Source: Streptomyces physcomitrii (GTDB lineage Bacteria > Actinomycetota > Actinomycetes > Streptomycetales > Streptomycetaceae). Taken from it: a stretch of DNA of 39,541 nt. Shown here piece by piece: positions 8,335 through 16,547 of the stretch. The notes under the pieces are model-generated. The model saw nothing but the letters and a program-made list of their open reading frames with translations, was not told the origin of the DNA and ran no database searches. The translations under genes were made by a program, and so were the position numbers. Position 1 is the first letter of the stretch; each line of letters opens with the position of its first letter. Where the stretch lies: contig NZ_JAAWWP010000038.1 of the NCBI RefSeq assembly GCF_012273655.1, positions 1 through 39,541 of the forward strand. The letters run 5' to 3'.

Positions 8335-8341
8335 TTCGGGC

Positions 8342-9079
8342 ATGTCCGAGGAGCCGAGGTTTCCCGCGGGCCTGCCCGCCCGGGACCGCCGGGTGGGCGG
8401 CCAGGTCCAGGGCGCGATCAAGCAGCTGATCCTCGACAGCAGACTCGGCCCGGGCGATCCGCTGCCCACCGAGGCCGAACTGATGGACGCCCTCGGCGTG
8501 AGCCGCAACTCCGTACGCGAGGCGCTCAAGGGGCTCCAGGCCCTGGACATCGTGGAGATCCGGCACGGCTACGGCACCTATGTCGGCCAGGCCTCGCTGA
8601 CCCCCCTGGTGGACGGGCTCACCTTCCGCACCCTCGCCCGGCACGAGGACGCCCACGCCCTCGGCGAGATCCTGCAGATCCGCGAGGTCCTGGAGGAGGG
8701 GCTGATCCGCCGGGTCGCCACCGCGCTCGGCGAGCCGGAACTGGACGCCCTCGAAGACCTCGTCGAGCGGATGGCGGAGGCGGGCCGCGCCGGGCGGCCC
8801 TTCCCCGAGCTGGACCGCGCCTTCCACGAGCTGCTCTACCGCCCGCTCGGCAACACCCTCGTCGCCCAGCTGCTCGGCGCCTTCTGGAACGTCTTCCACC
8901 GGGTCGCCCTGGCCCAGGACTGGACCGAGGACCCCTCGCCCGAGCGCACCGTGCGCCGCCACCGCGACATCGTGACCGCCCTGCGGGCCCGCGACGTGGC
9001 GGCGGCCCAGCGCGCCATGGCGGACCACTTCCGCGGCATCGAGGCCCGCGCGGTCCGGGCGACCCGGGGAGTGGGCTGA
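8342..9079 (+). CDS. GntR/FadR-family (FCD) regulator, NanR-like
   Basis: A 245-residue repressor-type protein. Residues about 15-85 are the GntR winged helix (PTEAELMDALGVSRNSVREALKGLQ and a GYGTYV wing). The remainder is an all-helical FCD effector domain with the usual metal-binding set: Asp and His in DRAFHELLY, His in RRHRDIV and His in MADHF. The ATG at 8342 was chosen because the family begins shortly before the helix-turn-helix, and a -10 box sits at leaderless distance. It is divergent from the importer operon with paired inverted sites between them, so it probably represses both until a sialic acid or catabolite binds. NanR proteins belong to this subfamily. The ligand is inferred. 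Confidence 0.9.
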   Translation: MSEEPRFPAGLPARDRRVGGQVQGAIKQLILDSRLGPGDPLPTEAELMDALGVSRNSVREALKGLQALDIVEIRHGYGTYVGQASLTPLVDGLTFRTLARHEDAHALGEILQIREVLEEGLIRRVATALGEPELDALEDLVERMAEAGRAGRPFPELDRAFHELLYRPLGNTLVAQLLGAFWNVFHRVALAQDWTEDPSPERTVRRHRDIVTALRARDVAAAQRAMADHFRGIEARAVRATRGVG

Positions 9080-9100
9080 CCCGCGGGTCGCGCCCGCGGG
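9080..9100 (+). terminator. GC-rich hairpin after the GntR gene
   Basis: CCCGCGGG (9080-9087) and CCCGCGGG (9093-9100) form an 8-bp stem with loop TCGCG directly after the stop codon. No other feature was seen in the rest of the gap to 9323. Confidence 0.5.
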
Positions 9101-9323
9101 CCCTCCGCCGCGCCCGTTCGGGCAAACCTATTCGGCCATCTCCTGTCCCCCTCAGGTCACTTGCGTGTCCAGTGCGAGGCCGAGCCGTTCACACGTGGGT
9201 AGTTGGCCCCGGTTCGGGGCACCGTTCACTCGGGACTGGCTGCGCGACGCATGCGGAGGGACACGAAGCGTGAATCGGGGCGGGACGGGGGAGCATGAGG
9301 GGCAGCGCGAAGGGGGAAGCCGG

Positions 9324-9527
9324 ATGGCACTGCCGGTCGGCTCGTACGCCGTCGACACCCGGACCGGGCAGCTCGGCCGGGTCATGGGGCACGAGGGGCC
9401 GTATGTGCAGCTGAGGCCCCTGGGCGGCGGCCGGGAATGGGACTGCGCCCCGGAGGCGGTGCGCGGGGTCACCCTCGCCGAGCACGACCGCCCGCGGGCG
9501 GGCGAGGACGGGGCGCCGGTGGGCTGA
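9324..9527 (+). CDS. small conserved hypothetical protein (67 aa)
   Basis: A 67-residue acidic/basic mixed protein with no signal peptide or membrane span. It begins MALPVGSYAVDTRTGQLGRV and contains GPYVQLRPLGGGREWDC, which looks like a small beta-rich fold. ATG at 9324 has the purine-rich GGGGGAA 5-10 bp upstream. An in-frame GTG at 9270 would give a longer, less convincing N-terminus. Similar short proteins with a VG.Y..D...G..G.V pattern are common Streptomyces hypotheticals with no assigned function. It lies between the GntR gene and recO on the same strand. Confidence 0.65.
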   Translation: MALPVGSYAVDTRTGQLGRVMGHEGPYVQLRPLGGGREWDCAPEAVRGVTLAEHDRPRAGEDGAPVG

Positions 9528-9597
9528 GGCCCCGGCCCGCGCGCCCGCCCGGGATCCCGGGCCCTTCGCCGTCCCCGGGGTGCGCGAGAATGGGGTC

Positions 9598-9696
9598 ATG
9601 GACTCCCACCCCGCCCGGGCCGCCCGCCCCCGTACCCGGCCGGGCGCCTCCGCGCGCGGCACGGGCCCCCGGGCAGGCAGCGGGGCCGCCCGATGA
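9598..9696 (+). CDS. possible 32-codon ORF coupled to recO
   Basis: ATG at 9598 opens 32 codons rich in Arg, Ala, Pro and Gly, ending in a TGA that overlaps the recO ATG (ATGA). Composition is what unconstrained high-GC DNA would give and no ribosome site is evident. It could be a leader that couples translation to recO, or chance. Confidence 0.2.
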   Translation: MDSHPARAARPRTRPGASARGTGPRAGSGAAR

Positions 9697-10442
9697 GCCT
9701 GTTCCGCGACGACGGCATCGTGCTGCGCACCCAGAAGCTCGGCGAGGCCGACCGGATCATCACCCTGCTCACCCGCGGTCACGGCCGGGTCCGCGCGGTG
9801 GCCCGCGGGGTGCGCCGCACCAAGTCGAAGTTCGGCGCCCGCCTCGAACCCTTCTCCCACGTGGACGTGCAGTTCTTCGCCCGGGGCAGCGAACTGGTCG
9901 GCCGCGGACTGCCGCTGTGCACCCAGAGCGAGACCATCGCGCCCTACGGCGGCGGCATCGTCACCGACTACGCCCGGTACACGGCGGGCACCGCGATGCT
10001 GGAGACCGCCGAGCGCTTCACCGACCACGAGGGCGAACCCGCGGTCCAGCAGTACCTGCTCCTCGTCGGGGGCCTGCGCACCCTGGCCCGCGGTGAGCAC
10101 GCCCCGCACCTGGTGCTCGACGCCTTCCTGCTGCGCTCCCTCGCGGTCGGCGGCTACGCCCCGAGCTTCGACGACTGCGCGAAGTGCGGCATGCCGGGCC
10201 CCAACCGCTTCTTCTCGGTGGCCGCGGGCGGCTCGGTCTGCGCGGACTGCCGGGTGCCCGGCAGCGTCGTACCCTCGCCGGGGGCGCTCGCCCTGCTCGG
10301 CGCGCTGCTCACCGGCGACTGGGAGAGCGCGGACGCCTGCGAGGCCCGTTACGTCCGGGAGGGCAGCGGCCTCGTCTCGGCGTATCTGCACTGGCACATG
10401 GAGCGCGGACTGCGCTCGCTGCGCTACGTCGAGAAGACATGA
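9693..10442 (+). CDS. recO: DNA repair protein RecO
   Basis: A 249-residue RecO, which loads RecA onto SSB-coated single-stranded DNA with RecR in the RecFOR pathway. The N-terminal OB-fold reads FRDDGIVLRTQKLGEADRII with ITLLTRGHGRVRAVARGVRR. The C-terminal helical domain carries a four-Cys zinc site, CAKC and CADC about 25 residues apart. Length is normal for actinobacterial RecO. The start overlaps a possible upstream mini-ORF by ATGA. The next gene is uppS, an adjacency recalled as common in Streptomyces. Confidence 0.95.
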   Translation: MSLFRDDGIVLRTQKLGEADRIITLLTRGHGRVRAVARGVRRTKSKFGARLEPFSHVDVQFFARGSELVGRGLPLCTQSETIAPYGGGIVTDYARYTAGTAMLETAERFTDHEGEPAVQQYLLLVGGLRTLARGEHAPHLVLDAFLLRSLAVGGYAPSFDDCAKCGMPGPNRFFSVAAGGSVCADCRVPGSVVPSPGALALLGALLTGDWESADACEARYVREGSGLVSAYLHWHMERGLRSLRYVEKT

Positions 10443-10594
10443 GACGGACGGCGGGGCCGTACGGTCGGGGGAGAGCGGTCTACCCCAGCGGTACGAGATC
10501 CGGCCGTCCCCGCTGAAGGAGCGGCGCCGCCGCGGACAGCAGCCGCGCACCCGGGCAGCCCGGGGCGCACCGAACGATCGGAGTGAGGACCGTC

Positions 10595-11434
10595 ATGGCA
10601 GTACGCGGGATTCTGGGGCGCTCGCGCCGCGAGTACAAGACGCCCGAGAAGCACCCGTCCGGCGCCCGCCCGCCGAAGCTCCCCGGCGAACTGGTCCCGG
10701 GGCATGTGGCGGTCGTCATGGACGGCAACGGACGCTGGGCCAAGGAGCGCGGGATGCCGCGCACCGAGGGCCACCGGGTCGGCGAGGGGGTGGTGATGGA
10801 CGTCCTCAAGGGCTGCCTGGAGATCGGGGTCAAGAACCTCTCCCTCTACGCCTTCTCCACCGAGAACTGGAAGCGCTCGCCCGAGGAGGTGCGCTTCCTG
10901 ATGAACTTCAACCGCGACGTCATCCGCCGCCGCCGCGACGAGATGGACGAACTGGGCATCCGCATCCGCTGGGTGGGCCGGATGCCGAAGCTGTGGAAGT
11001 CGGTGGTCCAGGAGCTCCAGATCGCCCAGGAGCAGACCCAGGGCAATGACGCCATGACGCTCTACTTCTGCGTCAACTACGGCGGCCGGGCCGAACTCGC
11101 GGACGCCGCCCAGCGGATGGCCCGGGACGTGGCCGCGGGCCGCCTCGACCCGAACAAGGTCGGCGAGAAGACCATACAGAAGTACCTGTACTACCCGGAC
11201 ATGCCGGACGTCGACCTCTTCCTGCGCCCGAGCGGTGAGCAGCGCACCTCCAACTACCTTCTCTGGCAGTCGAGTTACGCCGAGATGGTGTTCCAGGACG
11301 TGCTCTGGCCCGACTTCGACCGGCGGGACCTGTGGCGGGCCTGCCTCGAATACGCCTCCCGCGACCGCCGCTTCGGCGGCGCCATCCCGAACGAGGAACT
11401 CCTCGCGATGGAGGGCGAGCAGCCCGAGGAGTGA
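10595..11434 (+). CDS. uppS: isoprenyl transferase (undecaprenyl diphosphate synthase)
   Basis: A 279-residue cis-prenyltransferase that condenses isopentenyl diphosphate units into the long-chain polyprenyl diphosphate used as lipid carrier for cell-wall synthesis. The signature VMDGNGRWA is at 41-49 with catalytic Asp43. Further family elements are GHRVGEG, LSLYAFSTENW, and the C-terminal LFLRPSGEQRTSNYLLWQ. ATG at 10595 is preferred over the upstream in-frame GTG at 10583 because a GAGTGAGG ribosome site lies 5-12 bp before it. It is convergent with zur, with a strong hairpin between. Streptomyces genomes often carry more than one such enzyme, so the exact chain length is not certain. Confidence 0.95.
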   Translation: MAVRGILGRSRREYKTPEKHPSGARPPKLPGELVPGHVAVVMDGNGRWAKERGMPRTEGHRVGEGVVMDVLKGCLEIGVKNLSLYAFSTENWKRSPEEVRFLMNFNRDVIRRRRDEMDELGIRIRWVGRMPKLWKSVVQELQIAQEQTQGNDAMTLYFCVNYGGRAELADAAQRMARDVAAGRLDPNKVGEKTIQKYLYYPDMPDVDLFLRPSGEQRTSNYLLWQSSYAEMVFQDVLWPDFDRRDLWRACLEYASRDRRFGGAIPNEELLAMEGEQPEE

Positions 11435-11452
11435 GGTCCGAGCGGTGCGCGC

Positions 11453-11497
11453 GGAGCGCCGGGCCCGACCCCCGCGAGGGGACCGGCCCGGCGCTCC
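11453..11497. terminator. bidirectional terminator between uppS and zur
   Basis: A perfect 13-bp stem, GGAGCGCCGGGCC (11453-11465) with GGCCCGGCGCTCC (11485-11497), lies between convergent genes. Confidence 0.75.
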
Positions 11498-11504
11498 GAA
11501 AGCC

Positions 11505-11915
11505 TCAGCGGCCGCTCTTGCCCGCGCACTCCGCGCAGGTGCCGAAGATCTCCACGGTGTGCGCGACATTGACGAAGCCGTGCTCGGCGGCGATCGACTC
11601 GGCCCACTTCTCCACGGCCGGGCCCTCGACCTCCACCGCGCTGCCGCAGACCCGGCAGACCAGGTGGTGGTGGTGCTCGCCGCTGGAGCAGCGCCGGTAG
11701 ACGGACTCGCCCTCGTGGGTGCGCAGCACGTCGACCTCGCCCGCGTCGGCGAGGGACTGCAGGGTGCGGTAGACGGTGGTCAGGCCCACCGAGTCGCCCT
11801 TGTGTTTGAGCATGTCGTGGAGCTCCTGCGCGCTGCGGAACTCTTCCACCTCGTCGAGAGCTGCCGCTACGGCCGCACGCTGGCGGGTCGACCTGCCTCG
11901 TACCGGGGCTGCCAC
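11505..11915 (-). CDS. zur: zinc uptake regulator Zur (Fur family)
   Basis: A 136-residue Fur-family repressor that binds DNA when loaded with zinc. The winged helix runs over STRQRAAVAAALDE to GLTTVYRTLQSLADAGEVD. The metal sites are EHHHHLVC (regulatory His cluster plus first Cys), CRVCG and the C-terminal CAEC, giving two CxxC pairs for structural zinc. The GTG at 11915 was chosen because AGGAGG sits 5 bp upstream; the open frame continues further 5-prime but lacks a better site. It lies 64 bp downstream of znuB on the same strand, so it may be co-transcribed with znuACB as well as having its own promoter. Sequence and context both match the studied S. coelicolor Zur. Confidence 0.96.
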   Translation of the reverse strand: MAAPVRGRSTRQRAAVAAALDEVEEFRSAQELHDMLKHKGDSVGLTTVYRTLQSLADAGEVDVLRTHEGESVYRRCSSGEHHHHLVCRVCGSAVEVEGPAVEKWAESIAAEHGFVNVAHTVEIFGTCAECAGKSGR

Positions 11916-11979
11916 GATTGCCTCCTGACGTCTGCTGTACGGCCATTGTGTCAGGTCGCGGGAGGGGACCGCGGGTGAC

Positions 11980-12906
11980 TCAGATCTCGTCGTGCGCCCC
12001 GCTGCGGGGCCCGGACACCGCCGTCGCCCCGGCGGCCGCGGGCACCGCGCACTCCACCGGGCCCGCGGGCTGCCCGGCACCGGCGAGCGCCCGGGCGCGG
12101 CGCCGGGCGAGCGGCGTCGCGACCACGCTGAGCACCAGGAACACCCCGATGGTCAGCAGCACGATGGTCGCCCCGGGCGGCACGTCCTGGTAGTACGAGG
12201 TCACCGTGCCGCCGACGGCGACGGCCACCCCGATCACCACCGAGAAGACATAGGTGGCCAGGAAGCTGCGGGTGATCTGCTGCGCCGCGGCCACCGGGAC
12301 CACCATCAGCGCGCTCACCAGGAGCAGCCCGACGACCCGCATCGCCACGGTCACGGTGACCGCCGCCGTCACCGCGGTGACCAGGTTGAGCAGCCGTACC
12401 GGCAGCCCGGTCACCCGGGCGAACTCCTCGTCCTGGCTGACCGCGAAGAGCTGCCGGCGCAGCCCGAGGGTGACCGCGAGCGCCAGCGCGGCGAGCACGC
12501 AGATGGTGACGATGTCGTCCTCGGAGACCGTGGTCAGCGAGCCGAAGAGGTACGAGCCGAGGTTGGCGTTGGAGCCGCCGGGGGCGAGGTTGATGAAGAG
12601 CACCCCGCCGGACATGCCGCCGTAGAAGAGCATCGCGAGGGCGATGTCGCCGCGGGTCCTGCCGTACCAGCGGATCAGCTCCATGGCGACCGCGCCGAGC
12701 ACGGCGATCGCGGTCGCCATCCACACCGGCGAGGCGGAGAGCAGGAAGCCGAGGCCGACGCCGGTCATCGCGACATGGCCGATGCCGTCGCCCATCAGGG
12801 CCTGACGGCGCTGGACCAGGTAGATGCCGATCGCCGGGGCGGTGATGCCGACGAGCACGGCGGCGAGCAGTGCCCGCTGCATGAAGGGGAAGGTGAGGAG
12901 TTCCAT
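11980..12906 (-). CDS. znuB: zinc ABC transporter permease ZnuB
   Basis: A 308-residue ABC-3 family permease with about seven or eight hydrophobic spans. Family motifs include YLVQRRQALMGDGIGHVAM early, ALAMLFYGGM, and DEEFARVTGLPV. The ATG has AAGGAAG 5 bp upstream. The last ~45 residues after the RRRARAL stop-transfer are Ala/Gly/Pro-rich and include HDEI at the end, an extension likely to be disordered. It is the third gene of a znuACB order on the minus strand and works with ZnuC and ZnuA to import zinc. Confidence 0.95.
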   Translation of the reverse strand: MELLTFPFMQRALLAAVLVGITAPAIGIYLVQRRQALMGDGIGHVAMTGVGLGFLLSASPVWMATAIAVLGAVAMELIRWYGRTRGDIALAMLFYGGMSGGVLFINLAPGGSNANLGSYLFGSLTTVSEDDIVTICVLAALALAVTLGLRRQLFAVSQDEEFARVTGLPVRLLNLVTAVTAAVTVTVAMRVVGLLLVSALMVVPVAAAQQITRSFLATYVFSVVIGVAVAVGGTVTSYYQDVPPGATIVLLTIGVFLVLSVVATPLARRRARALAGAGQPAGPVECAVPAAAGATAVSGPRSGAHDEI

Positions 12907-12925
12907 GGCGCTTCCTTCGGCCTCG

Positions 12926-13714
12926 TCAGCTCAGCAGTCCGGACCGCAGCGGCCGGGGGGCGGGGTCGTGCGGGTGGACGTGGTCGTGGCCCGGCAGCGC
13001 GTGCTGGCCGACCGCCTCGGGCGGCGGGCCGTCGTGCAGGACGCAGCCGTCGCGCAGCACCACGGCGCGGTCGATCAGCGGTTCCAGCGGCCCGAGTTCG
13101 TGCAGCACGAGCAGGACCGAGGAGCCCGCGCCGACCTGCGCGCGCAGGGTCCTGGCCAGCACCTCCTGGCTCGCCAGGTCGACGCCCGCCATCGGCTCGT
13201 CCATGATCAGGAGTTCCGGCTCGGCCGCCAGCGCGCGGGCGATCAGGACCCGCTGGTGCTGGCCGCCGGAGAGCGCCTCCACCGGGTCGCCCGCGTGCTG
13301 CGCCATGCCGACCTGCTCCAGGGCGTGGTGGACGGCCTCGCGGTCGGCGCGGCGCAGCGGCCCGAAGCGGGTGCGCGCGAGGCGGCCCGCCGAGACGACC
13401 TCGGTGACGGTGGCGGGCACCCCGGAGGAGGCCGTGGTGCGCTGCGGTACGTACCCCACCCGCGACCACTGGCGGAAGCGGCGGCGCGGGGTGCCGAAGA
13501 GGCGGATCTCCCCGCCGGTGACCGGGACCTGGCCGACGATGGTGCGGATCGCGGTGGACTTGCCCGAGCCGTTGGCGCCGAGCAGCGCCACCACCTCGCG
13601 CCGTCCCACCCGCAGGTCGATTCCGCGCAGCACCGGCCGCGCGCCCAGTTCGGCGCTCACCTGCCGCAGCTCGATGACCGGCTCACCGCCGCGGGTGGCT
13701 TCCGGAGTGTCCAT
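12926..13714 (-). CDS. znuC: zinc ABC transporter ATPase ZnuC
   Basis: A 262-residue ATPase with Walker A GANGSGKS, signature LSGGQHQR, Walker B LLIMDEP and a switch His in VLHELG. The C-terminus carries a short His-rich tail (HDHVHPHD), plausible for zinc handling. ATG at 13714 is preferred because GGAAGG lies 8 bp upstream. An in-frame GTG at 13774 overlaps the znuA stop and would add 20 residues with no family similarity. The gene follows znuA and precedes znuB by 19 bp in a single transcription unit. Confidence 0.94.
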   Translation of the reverse strand: MDTPEATRGGEPVIELRQVSAELGARPVLRGIDLRVGRREVVALLGANGSGKSTAIRTIVGQVPVTGGEIRLFGTPRRRFRQWSRVGYVPQRTTASSGVPATVTEVVSAGRLARTRFGPLRRADREAVHHALEQVGMAQHAGDPVEALSGGQHQRVLIARALAAEPELLIMDEPMAGVDLASQEVLARTLRAQVGAGSSVLLVLHELGPLEPLIDRAVVLRDGCVLHDGPPPEAVGQHALPGHDHVHPHDPAPRPLRSGLLS

Positions 13715-13770
13715 GGCTCGCGCCTTCCGTCCTTGCCTGCCGGACGGCGGTCTCCCGCCGCCGGGCTTCG

Positions 13771-14793
13771 TCACTGGGAGCCGAGCGCCTTCTTGAGCGC
13801 CGCCAGGTTGGCGTCCATGACCTGGAGGTAGTCCTCGCCCTTCGACTTGCCGGTGATCCCCTCGACCGGGTCGAGGACATCGGTCTTCAGGCCGCCGTCG
13901 TCGGCGAGGGTCTTCGCGGTCTTGCCGGAGACGAGGGTTTCGTAGAAGACGGTGGTGACGCCGTCGGCCTTCGCCATCTTCTGCAGGTCCCGGACGCGTC
14001 CCGCGCTCGGCTCGCTCTCCGGGTCGAGACCGGAGATCGCCTCTTCGGTCAGACCATAGCGCTCGGCGAGGTAGCCGAAGGCGGCGTGGGTGGTGATGAA
14101 GACCTTGGTGTCGGTCTTCGCCAGGCCCTTCTCGAAGCGGCCGTGCAGGGCGTCCAACTTGCCGACCAGGGCCGCGGTGTTCTTGCGGTAGTCCGCCTTG
14201 TGGTCCGGGTCGGCCTTCTCCAGGGCCTTGCCGACGCCCTCGGCGACCTCGGCGTACTTCACCGGATCCAGCCAGATGTGCGGGTCGAGGCCGCCGTGGT
14301 CGTGGTCGTGGCCGTGCCCCTCGTGGCCCTCCTCCTCGCCGTGCTCCGCGTCGTCACCGTGCTCGTCGTGCTCCTCGGCGTGGCCGCCGGCCTCGGTGCC
14401 GTGCTTCTCCTGTGAGGTGAGGGCGGCGGCGTCCACCTTGACCTTCGCGCTGGACTGCGCCACGGACTCGTCGACGGCGGGCTGCAGCCCCTTCAGATAG
14501 AGGACCAGACCGGCCTTCTGCAGATGACCGGTCTGCTGGGCGCTGATGTCTAGGTCGTGGGGCTCGGTGCCGGGCTCGGTGAGGTTGCTGACCTTCACGT
14601 GCTCCTTGCCGATCTCCTCGGCGAGGAACTGCATCGGGTAGAACGAGGCGACGACGTCCAGCTTCCCGCCGACCTTCCCGTCCCCGGAGGAGGTGGAGCA
14701 GGCCGTGAGGGCGCCTAGGCCGAGCGCCGCGGCCGTGGTGGCGGCGAGGGCGGTGGATATGCGGGAGGGGGACGGGCGGCGTCGTACGTTCAT
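13771..14793 (-). CDS. znuA: zinc-binding lipoprotein ZnuA
   Basis: A 340-residue cluster A-I metal-binding protein. Residues 1-31 are a lipoprotein signal ending LTAC. Zinc ligands expected for the family are His79 (EPHD), His172 (DPHIWLDP) and His236 (THAAFGYL), with an acidic ligand later. A His/Asp/Glu-rich loop at about 131-167 is typical of ZnuA and distinguishes it from manganese binders. ATG at 14793 is chosen over GTG 14808 and ATG 14802. It fits a leaderless transcript from the TTGACA promoter, and the upstream codons form part of a Zur box. The gene is divergent from glyS and should be repressed by Zur in zinc-replete cells. Confidence 0.95.
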   Translation of the reverse strand: MNVRRRPSPSRISTALAATTAAALGLGALTACSTSSGDGKVGGKLDVVASFYPMQFLAEEIGKEHVKVSNLTEPGTEPHDLDISAQQTGHLQKAGLVLYLKGLQPAVDESVAQSSAKVKVDAAALTSQEKHGTEAGGHAEEHDEHGDDAEHGEEEGHEGHGHDHDHGGLDPHIWLDPVKYAEVAEGVGKALEKADPDHKADYRKNTAALVGKLDALHGRFEKGLAKTDTKVFITTHAAFGYLAERYGLTEEAISGLDPESEPSAGRVRDLQKMAKADGVTTVFYETLVSGKTAKTLADDGGLKTDVLDPVEGITGKSKGEDYLQVMDANLAALKKALGSQ

Positions 14794-14807
14794 GACACTC
14801 ATTTTCA
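14793..14807 (-). promoter_or_regulatory. Zur box 1 at the znuA start
   Basis: The minus strand reads TGAAAATGAGTGTCA, matching the Zur-box consensus TGAAAATGATTTTCA (recalled) at 13 of 15 positions. It overlaps the -10 region and the first base of the znuA start codon. Confidence 0.75.
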
Positions 14808-14830
14808 CTAAAACTGGAAACGATTGTCAA
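14801..14830 (-). promoter_or_regulatory. znuA promoter
   Basis: On the minus strand TTGACA (14830-14825), an 18-bp spacer and GAAAAT (14806-14801) form a plausible promoter. Transcription would start at or next to the ATG at 14793, so the message would be leaderless. Both Zur boxes cover it. Confidence 0.55.
14815..14829 (-). promoter_or_regulatory. Zur box 2 over the -35 of znuA
   Basis: TGACAATCGTTTCCA on the minus strand is a degenerate 7-1-7 palindrome (TG..AA...TT..CA conserved) overlapping the TTGACA -35. It starts 22 bp from the first box, centre to centre, about two helical turns. Confidence 0.6.
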
Positions 14831-15039
14831 CTACAGCGATCTTGATCCTTCGGCCCGCCCCGGCCCGGCCGGTCCGCGCTCCCGGCCGCCCAACCGATTT
14901 GATCCGGGTACCCGGGGCGCCGGTAACCTGATGCGTCAGCCCTCATTCCTCGCCCGCCACCCGACCGCAACCCCTTTACCGAGGCGCTCCCGCGCCGCCC
15001 CCCCCCGTCCCATTTCTCCGTCGTAATGAAGAGAGCACC

Positions 15040-16422
15040 GTGGCCGCCGACAAGATCGACACCATCGTCAGCCTGAGCAAGCGCCGTGGCTTCGTCTACC
15101 CGTGCAGTGAGATCTACGGAGGCCAGCGCGCCGCCTGGGACTACGGTCCGCTCGGCGTCGAGCTCAAGGAGAACATCAAGCGCCAGTGGTGGCGCTACAT
15201 GGTCACGTCCCGCGAGGACGTCGTCGGTATCGACTCCTCGGTCATCCTGGCCACCGAGGTCTGGCAGGCCTCCGGCCACGTCGCGACCTTCACCGACCCG
15301 CTGACCGAGTGCACCTCCTGCCACAAGCGCTACCGCGCCGACCACCTGGAGGAGGCGTACGAGGAGAAGCACGGCCGCACCCCGGCGAACGGCCTCGCCG
15401 ACCTCAACTGCCCCAACTGCGGCAACAAGGGCACCTTCACCGAGCCCAAGCAGTTCTCCGGCCTGCTCTCCACCCACCTCGGCCCGACCCAGGACAGCGG
15501 CTCCGTCGCCTACCTGCGCCCGGAGACCGCCCAGGGCATCTTCACCAACTTCGGCCTGGTGCAGCAGACTTCGCGCCGCAAGCCGCCCTTCGGTATCGCC
15601 CAGATGGGCAAGTCCTTCCGGAACGAGATCACGCCCGGCAACTTCATCTTCCGCACCCGCGAGTTCGAGCAGATGGAGATGGAGTTCTTCGTCAAGCCCG
15701 GCGAGGACGAGAAGTGGCACGAGTACTGGATGGAGCAGCGCTGGAACTGGTACACCGGTCTCGGCCTCTCCGAGGAGAACCTGCGGTGGTACGAGCACCC
15801 CGCCGAGAAGCTCTCCCACTACTCCAAGCGCACCGCCGACATCGAGTACCGCTTCCGCTTCGGCGGCAGCGAGTGGGGTGAGCTGGAGGGCGTCGCCAAC
15901 CGCACCGACTACGACCTGAACGCGCACTCCAAGGCCTCCGGCCAGGACCTCTCCTACTTCGACCAGGAGGCCCAGGAGCGCTGGACGCCGTACGTCATCG
16001 AGCCCGCCGCGGGTGTCGGCCGCACCATGCTGGCCTTCCTGCTCGACTCCTTCGTCGAGGACGAGGCGCCCAACGCCAAGGGCAAGCTGGAGAAGCGCAC
16101 CGTGCTGCGCCTCGACCCGCGCCTGGCCCCGGTGAAGGTCGCCGTGCTGCCGCTCTCGCGCAACCCGGAGCTGTCCCCGAAGGCCAAGGGCCTCGCCGCC
16201 GCGCTGCGCCGGCACTGGAACATCGAGTTCGACGACGCCGGCGCCATCGGCCGCCGCTACCGCCGCCAGGACGAGATCGGTACGCCCTTCTGCGTCACCG
16301 TCGACTTCGACACCCTCGACGACAACGCGGTGACCATCCGCGAGCGCGACTCGATGAAGCAGGAGCGGGTATCCCTCGACCAGATCGAGGGATACCTCGC
16401 AGGTCGCCTCATCGGCTGCTGA
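15040..16422 (+). CDS. glyS: glycyl-tRNA synthetase (dimeric class II)
   Basis: A 460-residue GlyRS of the alpha2 type, charging tRNA-Gly in the cytoplasm. The N-terminus SLSKRRGFVYPCSEIYGG and GPLGVELKENIK are family hallmarks. Motif 2 is FRNEITPGNFIFRTREFEQ and motif 3 is GVGRTMLAFL. The zinc-ribbon-like insertion has Cys pairs CTSC and CPNC. The C-terminal anticodon-binding domain begins near LAPVKVAVLPL. The start is GTG with GAAGAGAG 7-14 bp upstream. It is divergent from znuA across 246 bp. TTGATC (14899) and TAACCT (14924) there are a weak promoter candidate with a 19-bp spacer. Confidence 0.97.
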   Translation: MAADKIDTIVSLSKRRGFVYPCSEIYGGQRAAWDYGPLGVELKENIKRQWWRYMVTSREDVVGIDSSVILATEVWQASGHVATFTDPLTECTSCHKRYRADHLEEAYEEKHGRTPANGLADLNCPNCGNKGTFTEPKQFSGLLSTHLGPTQDSGSVAYLRPETAQGIFTNFGLVQQTSRRKPPFGIAQMGKSFRNEITPGNFIFRTREFEQMEMEFFVKPGEDEKWHEYWMEQRWNWYTGLGLSEENLRWYEHPAEKLSHYSKRTADIEYRFRFGGSEWGELEGVANRTDYDLNAHSKASGQDLSYFDQEAQERWTPYVIEPAAGVGRTMLAFLLDSFVEDEAPNAKGKLEKRTVLRLDPRLAPVKVAVLPLSRNPELSPKAKGLAAALRRHWNIEFDDAGAIGRRYRRQDEIGTPFCVTVDFDTLDDNAVTIRERDSMKQERVSLDQIEGYLAGRLIGC

Positions 16423-16472
16423 ACCACCACGAGTACACCCGGAGTTGACGGCCCGCACCGTCAATTCCCTTG

Positions 16473-16510
16473 CGGGGCCCCCGATTCCGTATCCGGAAGC
16501 GGGGGCCCCG
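16473..16510 (+). terminator. glyS terminator hairpin
   Basis: CGGGGCCCCCG (16473-16483) pairs with CGGGGGCCCCG (16500-16510), and the loop adds TTCCG/CGGAA around TATC. The result is a 16-bp stem with one internal mismatch, followed by TTGC. Confidence 0.8.
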
Positions 16511-16547
16511 TTGCACACTGGGCGCAACCCGACCCAGGAGGCCCCCG

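Noticed and set aside
14830..15039. A T-box or other riboswitch upstream of glyS
   Set aside because: No specifier stem, T-box sequence or antiterminator could be found, and the leader is short.
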